From Micromonospora_G sp044901685 (lineage in GTDB: Bacteria > Actinomycetota > Actinomycetes > Mycobacteriales > Micromonosporaceae): a stretch of DNA of 64,000 nucleotides. The number at the start of each line of letters is the position of its first letter. Position 1 is the first letter of the stretch. The position numbers and the translations under genes are program-made. The DNA lies in contig NZ_JBJDPS010000002.1 in NCBI RefSeq assembly GCF_044901685.1, positions 992,001 to 1,056,000 on the forward strand, in the 5' to 3' direction. The notes below the pieces were generated by a model that was given only the letters and a program-made list of their open reading frames with translations, made no database searches and was not told where the DNA came from. Below are positions 54,155 through 62,771 of the stretch, piece after piece.

Positions 54155-55567
54155 TTGTACGCAAAGATCGGGGTCGTCGGACTCGGCTACGTCGGCCTGA
54201 CCCTGGCCGCCGCACTGGCCCGCAAGGGCTACCAGGTGTACGGCGTCGACACCTCCCCAGCCGTACGGGACGCGCTCGACCAGGGCCGGGTCCACATCTT
54301 CGAACCGGGCATCGAGGAGGTGTTCGCCGACACCGTCGGCCGGTCCGTCTTCGTCGGCACCAGCCTTCCGGCCGAGGTGGACGTGGCGGTCATCTCGGTC
54401 TCCACCCCGGTCGACGACCGTACCCGTCAGCCCGACCTGACCAACCTCGCCGCAGCGGCCGAGCAGGTCGCGCGCTGGTGCGGACCGGAGACGCTGGTGG
54501 TGGTCCGCAGCACCGTACCGGTCGGCACCAGCCGCCGGGTGGTGCTGCCGCCGCTGCTCGCCGCCTGGGGGCGGGCCAAGCTGGTGATGGCGCCGGAGCG
54601 GACCATCCAGGGCCAGGCGTTGCGGGAGCTGGTCGAGCTGCCGCAGGTGGTCGGCGGGCTGGACGAGGAGAGCCGCCGGGCCGGCACGGAGTTCTTCGCC
54701 GGGCTGGCCACCCAGGTCGTGCCGGTCTCCAGCCTGGAGGCGGCCGAGCTGGTCAAGCTCTCCAACAACTGCCACACCGACCTGATCTACTCGTTCGGCA
54801 ACGAGCTGGCGCTGATCGCCGAGCGGCACGGGCTGGACCCGCTGGAGGTGATCGGTGCGGCCAACCTGGACTACCCCCGCCCCGACCTGAGCCGCCCCGG
54901 GTACGTCGGCGGCGGGTGCCTCTCCAAGGACCCGTACATCATGATCGACAGTGCCGGGGGCGAACCCGGGCCGTTCCTGGTCGGCGCGGCCCGCCGACTC
55001 AACGAGTACCTGCCGGTGCACGTCGCCAACCGGGTGGTCGAACTGCTCCGGCAGACCCGGGGCGGCACGGTCGGGCGGACGCTGGCGGTGCTCGGCTGGG
55101 CGTACAAGGGCTGGCCGCCCACCGACGACATGCGCGGCACCCCGATCGCGACCATGATGCCGGTGTTCCGGGCGGCCGGACTGACCGTGGTCGGCCACGA
55201 CCCGATGGTCCCGGCCGAGGTGATCCACCGGTACGGCGGCGAGCCGACCAGCATCGACAAGGCGTTCGGTGAGGCCGACGCGGTCCTGGTGATCAACGAC
55301 CATCCCGACTACCGGGCGATCCCGCTGGACACCGTGCTCACCGGCGGCCACCGGCCGGCCCTGGTCTACGACTCGTGGCGAATCCTGGACGAGGCGGCGA
55401 TCACCGCGGCCGGCATCCGCTACGCCGGCATCGGCTACCTGCCCATGCCCCGGCCCGGCACCACTGTGCCGGCCCAGCAGATGGAGCCCGTGCAGCCGTT
55501 CGACGGTGCCGAGCCGGCCGGCGGTGGCGGGTCGAGTACGCCGGCCGGATCGAGGGTGGGGGCCTGA
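54155..55567 (+). CDS. Nucleotide-sugar dehydrogenase (UDP-Glc/UDP-HexNAc type)
   Basis: A 470-residue enzyme that oxidises C6 of a UDP-sugar to a uronic acid in two NAD+ steps. Seen: KIGVVGLGYVGLTLAAALA, APERTIQGQAL, LVKLSNNCHTDL and nucleophile C255 in GYVGGGCLSKDP. TTG 54155 has an AAGGAGG site six bases away. A Pro/Gly-rich tail follows residue about 440. It is overlapped (TGATG) by the next epimerase. Confidence 0.9.
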   Translation: MYAKIGVVGLGYVGLTLAAALARKGYQVYGVDTSPAVRDALDQGRVHIFEPGIEEVFADTVGRSVFVGTSLPAEVDVAVISVSTPVDDRTRQPDLTNLAAAAEQVARWCGPETLVVVRSTVPVGTSRRVVLPPLLAAWGRAKLVMAPERTIQGQALRELVELPQVVGGLDEESRRAGTEFFAGLATQVVPVSSLEAAELVKLSNNCHTDLIYSFGNELALIAERHGLDPLEVIGAANLDYPRPDLSRPGYVGGGCLSKDPYIMIDSAGGEPGPFLVGAARRLNEYLPVHVANRVVELLRQTRGGTVGRTLAVLGWAYKGWPPTDDMRGTPIATMMPVFRAAGLTVVGHDPMVPAEVIHRYGGEPTSIDKAFGEADAVLVINDHPDYRAIPLDTVLTGGHRPALVYDSWRILDEAAITAAGIRYAGIGYLPMPRPGTTVPAQQMEPVQPFDGAEPAGGGGSSTPAGSRVGA

Positions 55568-56649
55568 TGCACGCGCTGATACTCGGCGGCGCCGGCTTTG
55601 TCGGGCTGCACCTCGCCGACCGGCTGGTCGCCGACGGACACACCGTGACCATCGTGGACGACTTCTCCCGGGGCCGGGACGACGAGCGGGTCGACGCGCT
55701 GCGCGCGCACCCCGCCGTCGACGTTCGCTCCGCCGACCTCACCACGCCGCGGGCGTGGGCCGAGCTACCCCGGGGGTACGACCAGATCTACCTGCTCGCC
55801 GCCGTGGTCGGGGTACGCAACGTGGAGGCCGACCCGGCGCGGGTGATCCGGGTCAACACGCTCACCGCCCTGCACCTGCTGGACTGGCTCATCCCGGGCG
55901 AGCGGATCTTCTTCAGCTCCACCAGCGAGGTGTACGCCGGAGGCGTCGACGCCGGCATCGTGCCCGTACCGACGGCCGAGGACGTGCCGGTGATGGTGGC
56001 CGACGTGACCTCGCCCCGGTTCGCGTACGCGATCAGCAAACTGCTCGGCGAGGCGGCCTTCCTGCACGGCGCCAGGGCCAGGGAGTGCACCGCGGTCGTC
56101 GGCCGGTTCCACAACGTCTACGGCCCGAGAATGGGCACCGACCACGTCATTCCCGAGATGTCGCTGCGGGCGCTGGGCGGCGAGGACCCGTTCCGGGTCT
56201 GGGGTGCCGACCAGTACCGCGCCTTCTGCCACGTAGACGACGCGGTCGAGGCGATGCTGCGGCTGATGGACTGCCCGGCGGCGGCCGGCGAGATCGTGCA
56301 CATCGGCAACGACCAGGCCGAGACCAACATCGCCGACCTGGCCGAGTTGGTGCTGGAGACGGCCGGGGTCAGCCCGTCGCTGCTCCGGCTCCCGGCCCCG
56401 CCCGGCTCGGTCACCCGACGCTGCCCCGACCTGGGCAAGCTGCGCCGGCTGACCGGCTTCGAGCCCACCGTCACCCTGGCCGACGGGGTGCGCCGCACCT
56501 TCGAGTGGTACCGCGACCGCTGGGAGCGGGAACGCCCCGGCGTCGCCGCCGAGCCCCGGGTCACCGTGGAGCCCGGCGTCGCCGCCGAGCCCGACGGCAC
56601 GGAGAACCTGCCCCGACAGCCGGCGCCTCAGGGCGAACCGGCCCGCTGA
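55567..56649 (+). CDS. NAD-dependent epimerase/dehydratase
   Basis: A 360-residue extended SDR: LILGGAGFVGLHLADRL, SSTSEVYAGG and complete active site YAISK. It is like UDP-glucuronate epimerases/decarboxylases and acts on NDP-sugars; with the dehydrogenase just upstream a UDP-uronic-acid step is plausible. The C-terminus carries a short duplicated PGVAAEP segment (an internal DNA direct repeat about 56536-56590). Start overlaps the upstream stop. Confidence 0.88.
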   Translation: MHALILGGAGFVGLHLADRLVADGHTVTIVDDFSRGRDDERVDALRAHPAVDVRSADLTTPRAWAELPRGYDQIYLLAAVVGVRNVEADPARVIRVNTLTALHLLDWLIPGERIFFSSTSEVYAGGVDAGIVPVPTAEDVPVMVADVTSPRFAYAISKLLGEAAFLHGARARECTAVVGRFHNVYGPRMGTDHVIPEMSLRALGGEDPFRVWGADQYRAFCHVDDAVEAMLRLMDCPAAAGEIVHIGNDQAETNIADLAELVLETAGVSPSLLRLPAPPGSVTRRCPDLGKLRRLTGFEPTVTLADGVRRTFEWYRDRWERERPGVAAEPRVTVEPGVAAEPDGTENLPRQPAPQGEPAR

Positions 56650-56672
56650 GCGAGAGATCGGATCGGACCACG

Positions 56673-57515
56673 ATGACGACGAGTCTCCGGAAGCGTCTTT
56701 TCGACACCCTGGACGAGCGGGTCGACCGGCGGGTGGTCGCCGGGTTGGGCTCGCTCTTCCTCTCCGCCCGGTCCCAGTCCCGCTGCCGGGTGCGGTACGC
56801 GGAGGGGCACTGGGTGCACCGCTACCCCACCGGGATCGTGGTCAACACCACCCTCGGCGGGCTCTCGGCGCGCGCCCAGGACCAGGCCACCCAGGACGTC
56901 TTCCTCCACGACTACCAGCCCCAACCCGGCGACACCGTGTTCGACATCGGTGCCGGTGTGGGCAGTGAGGTCCGGTTGCTCTCCCGCCTGGTCGGGGCCG
57001 CCGGTCGGGTGGTCAGCATCGAGGCGCACCCGCGTACGTTCGCCTGCCTGCGGCGTACGGTCGAGTTGAACCAGCTTCCGAACGTGACCACACTGGAGTG
57101 CGCGGTGGTCGGCGAGCCCGGCCCGGTCCACCTCTCCGACGACCAGGTCGACCACATCCGCAACGGGCTGACCACCAATGCCTCCGGCGGGGTCGAGGTG
57201 GCCGGGCGTACCCTCGCCGAAATCACCTGGTCGCTCGGGGTGGACCGGATCGACCTGCTCAAGATGAACATCGAGGGCGCCGAACTGCCGGTCCTGGAGC
57301 GGTCGTTCGACCAGCTCGCGATGGTGGAGAACCTGGTCGTCTCCTGCCACGACTTTCTCGCCGAGCCGCCGTACGCCGACGGCACGGACCGGGCGTGGCA
57401 ACGTACCTTCGCCCCGGTCAGCGACCTGTTGCGGGCCGCCGGCTACACCGTCCGGACCCGGCCCCAGGACCCCCGCCCCTGGGTCCGCTACTACGTGTAC
57501 GCGTCCCGCCGGTAG
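56673..57515 (+). CDS. FkbM-family methyltransferase
   Basis: A 280-residue SAM-dependent methyltransferase: FDIGAGVGSEVRLLSRLVG, VSIEAHPRTFACL and LLKMNIEGAELPVL, characteristic of FkbM-type O-methyltransferases. It probably methylates a sugar of the surface polysaccharide. It ends the plus-strand operon and converges on another methyltransferase. Confidence 0.9.
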   Translation: MTTSLRKRLFDTLDERVDRRVVAGLGSLFLSARSQSRCRVRYAEGHWVHRYPTGIVVNTTLGGLSARAQDQATQDVFLHDYQPQPGDTVFDIGAGVGSEVRLLSRLVGAAGRVVSIEAHPRTFACLRRTVELNQLPNVTTLECAVVGEPGPVHLSDDQVDHIRNGLTTNASGGVEVAGRTLAEITWSLGVDRIDLLKMNIEGAELPVLERSFDQLAMVENLVVSCHDFLAEPPYADGTDRAWQRTFAPVSDLLRAAGYTVRTRPQDPRPWVRYYVYASRR

Positions 57516-57530
57516 CCCCGCCCCCGCTGC

Positions 57531-58328
57531 TCAGGGGCGGCCGATCGCGCCGCCCGGGGTGTGCCGCAGTACCGCCAGATACTCGTGGTGGTCGTGCAGC
57601 AACTCGCGCAGGCCGGGCTCCGGCCCGCCGGTCAGGGTACGGGCGCCGACCGTGATCGCGCTCAGTCCGAGCCCGCTGCCGGTGAGCAGCAGCGCCAGGT
57701 CGGCCGGGGTGTAGCAGCGCAGGTACTGGGTGATCGGCTCGTGCGGCCTCGACGCCTCCCACCAGGTGTCGCTCGCCACGCAGCCGAGCGGGTCGAAGGC
57801 GGTCCGCTCGTACAACTCGTGGTGGTAGCCCCGGTCCGGGTCCGGCAACAGGTGCTCCTCGGCGCCGTCCCAGCGGGCCCAGACAAACGGGTTGCTGACG
57901 TCGACCAGGGCGACACCGCCGGGACGCAACCAGTCGACCGCGATCCGTTCCAGCAACCGGTGCTGGTCGGCGTCCGAGCCCACGCCGAAGCCGTTCCAGT
58001 AGCAGACCACGTCGAAGAACCCGTCCAGCCGTACGGTGTAGAAGTCGTCCCGGAACACGGTCAACGTCCCCGGGGCGACGTCCCGGGCCAGGTCGGCGCC
58101 GTAGTCGAGCCGGTCGCTGAGGTCGACCGCGGTGACGGCGTGTCCGGCCCGTGCCGTCACCACGGCGGTGCTGCCGTAACCCGCGCCCAGTTCCAGCACC
58201 CGCCACGGTCCGTCGCCGCAGTGCTGGTGCAGGAGCGCGACCCGGTGGTGGTCCCGTTCGGTGATCCGCGCCTCGGCCCCGCCCCACCAGTGCCCGGTAC
58301 GCGAGTAGAAGTCCTCGACCCAGTCCAT
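57531..58328 (-). CDS. Class I SAM-dependent methyltransferase
   Basis: A 265-residue methyltransferase with LELGAGYGSTAVV SAM loop, AVDLSDRL and the later DVVCYWNGFGVGSD and RPGGVALVDVSNP motifs. ATG 58328 gives a normal start; the frame reaches TTG 58355. The target is unknown. It is convergent with the FkbM gene, 15 bp between the stops. Confidence 0.87.
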   Translation of the reverse strand: MDWVEDFYSRTGHWWGGAEARITERDHHRVALLHQHCGDGPWRVLELGAGYGSTAVVTARAGHAVTAVDLSDRLDYGADLARDVAPGTLTVFRDDFYTVRLDGFFDVVCYWNGFGVGSDADQHRLLERIAVDWLRPGGVALVDVSNPFVWARWDGAEEHLLPDPDRGYHHELYERTAFDPLGCVASDTWWEASRPHEPITQYLRCYTPADLALLLTGSGLGLSAITVGARTLTGGPEPGLRELLHDHHEYLAVLRHTPGGAIGRP

Positions 58329-58475
58329 GTCCCGACCGCCACCCCGATCCGACAATAGATTCGCCTCTATCGGGAGTCTGCCCGACCGGACCGCCCTCGG
58401 GTAGTCCCGTGATCGCGGAGAGTTCGGCCGGCTGTGGCGAACTCCGTGTCAAGGACGTCGGCCCCGAGGGCGCGG

Positions 58476-59009
58476 CTACCCGGGCCAGCCGGCCAGGTTG
58501 CCGCCCTCGCGGCTGATCCCCGAACCAGTGGCGGGATAAGTCCCCTCGTTGTGCCGGTCGGAGTGGAGCCGCGCGAAGAAGTAGCAGAGCATCCCGCCCT
58601 CGGCGTCCTCGATCGCCATCCGTGGGTCACGCAGCACCGAGTGGTAGAAGTCGTGTCCCATCCCGACGATGAAGCCCCGGGCGTAGAGGAAGCCGTCGTC
58701 GGAGCCGTCGGTGACCGCGTGCACGTCGGCCCGGTCGATGTCGTGGAGCTTGCGCTCGACCACCCGGTCGAGGTCGACCAGCTCCACGTCGGACAGGTGG
58801 TGGCAGTCTCGGGCCAGGTTCTCCAGCATCTCGTCGAACGCGCGCTCGATCGGCGTGACGTCCGCGTCGGTGCCGGGCTCACGGGCCGAGAGCGCCCGGC
58901 GGGCCTCGTTGACCTCGTCGCCGAGCGGCGCCCACGCCGTTTCGAGCATGGACCAGAACCGGGCTTCCTCCGCCGCCGTCGGTAACCGGCGGCCATCCGT
59001 CGTCGTCAC
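58476..59009 (-). CDS. DUF4240-like protein
   Basis: A 177-residue protein resembling DUF4240: FWSMLETAW start, a helical middle and SDDGFLYARGFIVGMGHDFYHSVLRDP, the conserved block. The function is unknown; it has no signal or membrane segment. Starts at GTG 59009 (upstream GTG 59033 possible). Confidence 0.72.
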   Translation of the reverse strand: MTTTDGRRLPTAAEEARFWSMLETAWAPLGDEVNEARRALSAREPGTDADVTPIERAFDEMLENLARDCHHLSDVELVDLDRVVERKLHDIDRADVHAVTDGSDDGFLYARGFIVGMGHDFYHSVLRDPRMAIEDAEGGMLCYFFARLHSDRHNEGTYPATGSGISREGGNLAGWPG

Positions 59010-59067
59010 GCCGCGAAGGTTAACCCGACCCACCGACAGCGTCGCCGGTCGTCGGTGCCGGGCCGCC

Positions 59068-60372
59068 TCAGACCCGGATCGGTGGTGGGGCCGTCTCGCG
59101 TGGGCGGGGCGCGGTGTTGCCGATCAGCCTGGGCCGGAGCAGGCGCCAGGAGACAACCGAGAGTCCGGCGTACGTCAGCACGCAGGCGATGGCGGCGCCG
59201 TACCCGCCCCAGAGCGGGATCGCGATCGCGAAGAGGATCAGCGCGGCGACACTGCCGCCCGCACCGAGCAGCCCGGCGGTGGTCATCCAGCCGCCGCCGA
59301 GCAGGCCCCGGCTGGCGACCGCGAACGGCGCGAAGGCGATCTCGGCGAGCAGCAGCACCAGCAGCAGCGGGCGGGCGTCGGCGAACTCCGCGCCGAACAC
59401 CGGGACGATCAGGAACCAGCCGCCGACCGCCACCAGCAGGCTCATCGCGATCGCGGCCAGCAGTGCCGTACGTCGGGCCCGGATCACCCGGGGGACCCCG
59501 CAGCCGAGCGCGACCTCCCGGTTGACGATCTGCCCCAGGGCGGCCGGCACCACCCTCGGTCCCTCGCTGAGGGTCGCCGCGACCGAGTAGATGCCGACCG
59601 TCGCGGCACCGGCCACCGCGCCGAGCACGTACCGGTCGGCTCGCAGGGCTAGTGCCAGCCCCATGGTCAGGCCGAGCGCGCGGCAGCCGTGCCGGAGCAG
59701 TTCGGTGAGTTCACGGCCACCGGGGGAGTGGAACGGCACCAGCCCGACCGCGTGCAGCCGGACGCCCTGCACCACGGCCAGCGCGACCATGCCGAGTCCC
59801 TGGGCCAGCAGCAGCGACGACGCGGAGCGGTCGAGCCTGGCGCCGATCAGGATGCCGACCAGGCCGCCGAAGGCGACCACGGCGGCCCAGCCGCTGCCGG
59901 CGCGGAACCGCCCGGCGGCGTACCAGACGTCGGGGAACTGGGTCAGGGCCACGTACCCGGTGGTGACGACCAGGACCGCGAAGAGGAACGACGGCTCGCC
60001 CAGCCCCGGGTCGATCAGTGGCGCGGAGAGGACCGACAGCAGTACGGCGAGCCCGCCCCCGGCGACCACCGACACCACCGACCACCAGGTGTACGACGAA
60101 AGCAGGCGCACCCCGGCCGGGGTGCCGGCGACGCCGGGCAGACGTGAGCGGAGTGCGGATCCGGTGCCCAGCCCGGAGAGGAGTCCGGCGATGCTGCCGG
60201 TGGTGATGCCCAGCACCATCAGTCCCCGTTGGTGCGGACCGAGCAGGGTGCTGGCCAGCACCGCGCTCAGCGCGTAGCTGGCCGACTGGGCCAGGCTGGA
60301 TCCGGTCAGGAAAGCCACCGGAGATCGTCGGCGTGCACCCGCGACCTTCCGGCCCGTTCCCGCGTTCTCCAT
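59068..60372 (-). CDS. Wzx-like polysaccharide flippase
   Basis: A 434-residue membrane protein with about 12-14 hydrophobic helices, a basic N-terminus and the FLTGSLAQSASYALSAV start and GLGTGSALRSRLPG loop of oligosaccharide flippases (MOP superfamily). It would move lipid-linked sugar repeat units across the membrane. The 129-bp AT-rich gap to the divergent aminotransferase probably holds promoters for both. Confidence 0.87.
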   Translation of the reverse strand: MENAGTGRKVAGARRRSPVAFLTGSSLAQSASYALSAVLASTLLGPHQRGLMVLGITTGSIAGLLSGLGTGSALRSRLPGVAGTPAGVRLLSSYTWWSVVSVVAGGGLAVLLSVLSAPLIDPGLGEPSFLFAVLVVTTGYVALTQFPDVWYAAGRFRAGSGWAAVVAFGGLVGILIGARLDRSASSLLLAQGLGMVALAVVQGVRLHAVGLVPFHSPGGRELTELLRHGCRALGLTMGLALALRADRYVLGAVAGAATVGIYSVAATLSEGPRVVPAALGQIVNREVALGCGVPRVIRARRTALLAAIAMSLLVAVGGWFLIVPVFGAEFADARPLLLVLLLAEIAFAPFAVASRGLLGGGWMTTAGLLGAGGSVAALILFAIAIPLWGGYGAAIACVLTYAGLSVVSWRLLRPRLIGNTAPRPRETAPPPIRV

Positions 60373-60501
60373 GCTGTACCGCCTTGGTCGGGCAGATTAT
60401 TGAATTCGACCAGAATAGCCAAAACGCACCCTCGCGCGTGGCTCGAACTGATACAAACCCTTTGGATACTTTCGGAGTGTTTGGGGTCGGAGGCCGCGCC
60501 T

Positions 60502-61710
60502 GTGAAGCTTCGTGCTGACAACTCCCGGATCTACCTCTCACCCCCGGACGTCGGCGGCCTGGAGGAGTCCTACCTGGTCCGCGCGTTGCGCTCGGGCTGG
60601 GTGGCACCGCTCGGGCCCGAGGTGGACGCGTTCGAGCGCGAGGTCGCCGAGCGGGTCGGCGTGGCACACGCGCTCGCGGTCAGCTCCGGCACCGCCGCGC
60701 TGCACCTGGCCCTGCTCACCCTCGGCGCCGGTCCGGGCCAGGTCGTGGTGGTGCCCACGCTGACCTTCGTCGCCACCGCCAACGCGGTGGTCTACACCGG
60801 GGCGGAACCGGTCTTTGTCGACTGCGACCCGACCACCGGCAACATCGACGTCGCCCTCCTGGCCGACCTGCTGCACCGGCTGCGCGTCGCCGGCCGCCGG
60901 GTCGCCGCGGTGGTGCCGGTGGACATGTTCGGCGCGTGCGCCGACTACGACGAGATCGAGCCGGTCTGCGCGGCGGCGCGGGTGCCGGTGCTGGTGGACG
61001 CGGCCGAGTCGCTCGGCGCCACCTACCGGGGGCGTCCGGCCGGCTCGTTCGGGCGGCTATCCGCGCTCTCGTTCAACGGCAACAAGATCATTACCACCTC
61101 CGGTGGCGGCATGCTCGTCTCCGACGACGCCGGGCTGATCGCCCGCGCCCGCTACCTCTCCACCCAGGCCCGGCAGCCGGTGCCGCACTACGAACACCTG
61201 GACATCGGCTACAACTACCGGCTCAGCAACCTGCTCGCGGCGCTCGGACGGGCCCAGCTCAGCCGGCTGGACGAGATGCTCGGCCGCCGCCGTGAACTGC
61301 GGGAACGCTACGCGAAACTCTTCACCGGGCGGCCCGGCGTACGGCTGCTCGGAGAGGCCGACGACGGACCCGGCGCCGACGCTGGCGTCCCCGGGGTGCG
61401 GATCGCACCCGACCTCGCGGGCGTCCGGGGTTCGAACTGCTGGCTCACCACGATCGTGGTGGACCCGGAACGGGCCGGCTGGCGGGCCGAGGAACTCGGC
61501 GCCCACCTCGCCACCGACAACATCGAGACCCGGCCGGTCTGGAAGCCGATGCACCTGCAACCGGTCTTCGGCCAGGCGCACGCCGTGCTCACCGGCGCGG
61601 CCCAGCGGCTGTTCGAGAACGGCCTCACCCTGCCGAGCGGGTCGGCGCTGGACGAGACCCAGACGGGCAGGGTCTTCCACGCCGTCGAGCAGTTCCTGGC
61701 GCAGCGGTGA
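60502..61710 (+). CDS. DegT/DnrJ/EryC1/StrS aminotransferase
   Basis: A 402-residue PLP enzyme: HALAVSSGTAALHLALLTLG, LVDAAESLGATYRG and PLP-lysine K195 in SFNGNKIITTSGGGM, typical of sugar aminotransferases acting on 4-keto NDP-sugars, such as the product of the CapD-like dehydratase. GTG 60502 follows GGAGG; the next gene overlaps its stop. Confidence 0.93.
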   Translation: MKLRADNSRIYLSPPDVGGLEESYLVRALRSGWVAPLGPEVDAFEREVAERVGVAHALAVSSGTAALHLALLTLGAGPGQVVVVPTLTFVATANAVVYTGAEPVFVDCDPTTGNIDVALLADLLHRLRVAGRRVAAVVPVDMFGACADYDEIEPVCAAARVPVLVDAAESLGATYRGRPAGSFGRLSALSFNGNKIITTSGGGMLVSDDAGLIARARYLSTQARQPVPHYEHLDIGYNYRLSNLLAALGRAQLSRLDEMLGRRRELRERYAKLFTGRPGVRLLGEADDGPGADAGVPGVRIAPDLAGVRGSNCWLTTIVVDPERAGWRAEELGAHLATDNIETRPVWKPMHLQPVFGQAHAVLTGAAQRLFENGLTLPSGSALDETQTGRVFHAVEQFLAQR

Positions 61711-62768
61711 ACGGCGACCCGGCCGTGGTCGGCGCGGACACCGCCCGACCACTGGTCGACCCGTACTGCCCGGACGTCTACCACACCTCCGGGTACGGCA
61801 CCGCCGCCGCCAGCACCGAGCCCGGCACCTGGCAGTTGGCGTACGTCGCCGACCGGATCCTGCTGCCGTACGTGGTCCGGCGGCTCGATGACGGCACCGG
61901 GGCGGCCGACGCGGTCAGCCCGTACGGCTACTCCGGCATCCACGTCGACCCGGCCACCGCACCCGGCGAACTCGCCCGGTTCTGGGACCGGGCCGTCGCC
62001 CACTGGCGCGACCAGGGCCTGGTCACGCTCTTCCTCCGGTTCTCCCCGCTGGACCCGGCCTCGGTGGCCGCCGTCCGCCAACTCGGCACGGTCGAGCTGA
62101 CCCGTCGCGCGGACACCATCACGGTCCCGGTCAACCAGGGCGGCACGGCGATCTGGGCCGGTATGGAGGGGCGCTCGCGTACGGCCGTGCGCAAGGCGCG
62201 CAACGCCGGCCTCGAAGGCGGCATCCGCGCCGCCGACCTGGACGACCTGGTCGCCGGCTCCCCGTTCCGCGAGCTGTACGAGCAGACGATGAACCGGGTC
62301 GGCAGCGCCCCCGGCTACCACTTCCCCGACGGGTACTACCGCAGGCTGCGCGACGGGCTGGGCAAGGCGTTGCTGATCGCCGAGGTACGCGACCCCGCCG
62401 GCACGGTGGTCGCCTCCTCGCTGGTCCTGCACCACCGGGACCGGGTGCACTACCACCTCGCCGGGTCGGACCAGCGAGCCGTCCGCGACGGGGCGAACAA
62501 CCTGCTGCTCTGGACCATCCTCGACTGGGCCGCCCGGAGCGGCGCGAGCGTGGTGCACCTCGGCGGCGGGGTCCGCGCCGACGACGGGTTGTTCCAGTTC
62601 AAGCGCTCCTTCGGCGGCATCCGGACCCCGTTCTGGACCGGCGCCGTGGTGCTCGACGACGCTCGCTACGCGAGCCTGCTCGCCGCACACGCCCGTACGC
62701 TCGGCCGCACCGTCGACGAGCTGCGCGACTCCGGTTACTTCCCGGGTTACCGGCTGGGGCGGGGCTGA
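61707..62768 (+). CDS. FemAB/GNAT-like acyl- or aminoacyltransferase
   Basis: A 353-residue protein of the FemAB-like GNAT group: GYSGIHVDPATAPGELARFW, RSRTAVRKARNAGLEGGI, and HYHLAGSDQRAVRDGANNLL with VHLGGGVRADDGLFQFKRSF. FemAB-like proteins add amino acids or acyl groups. In a polysaccharide cluster it most likely N- or O-acylates the amino sugar made by the upstream aminotransferase. GTG 61707 overlaps that stop. Confidence 0.85.
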   Translation: MNGDPAVVGADTARPLVDPYCPDVYHTSGYGTAAASTEPGTWQLAYVADRILLPYVVRRLDDGTGAADAVSPYGYSGIHVDPATAPGELARFWDRAVAHWRDQGLVTLFLRFSPLDPASVAAVRQLGTVELTRRADTITVPVNQGGTAIWAGMEGRSRTAVRKARNAGLEGGIRAADLDDLVAGSPFRELYEQTMNRVGSAPGYHFPDGYYRRLRDGLGKALLIAEVRDPAGTVVASSLVLHHRDRVHYHLAGSDQRAVRDGANNLLLWTILDWAARSGASVVHLGGGVRADDGLFQFKRSFGGIRTPFWTGAVVLDDARYASLLAAHARTLGRTVDELRDSGYFPGYRLGRG

Positions 62769-62771
62769 GCG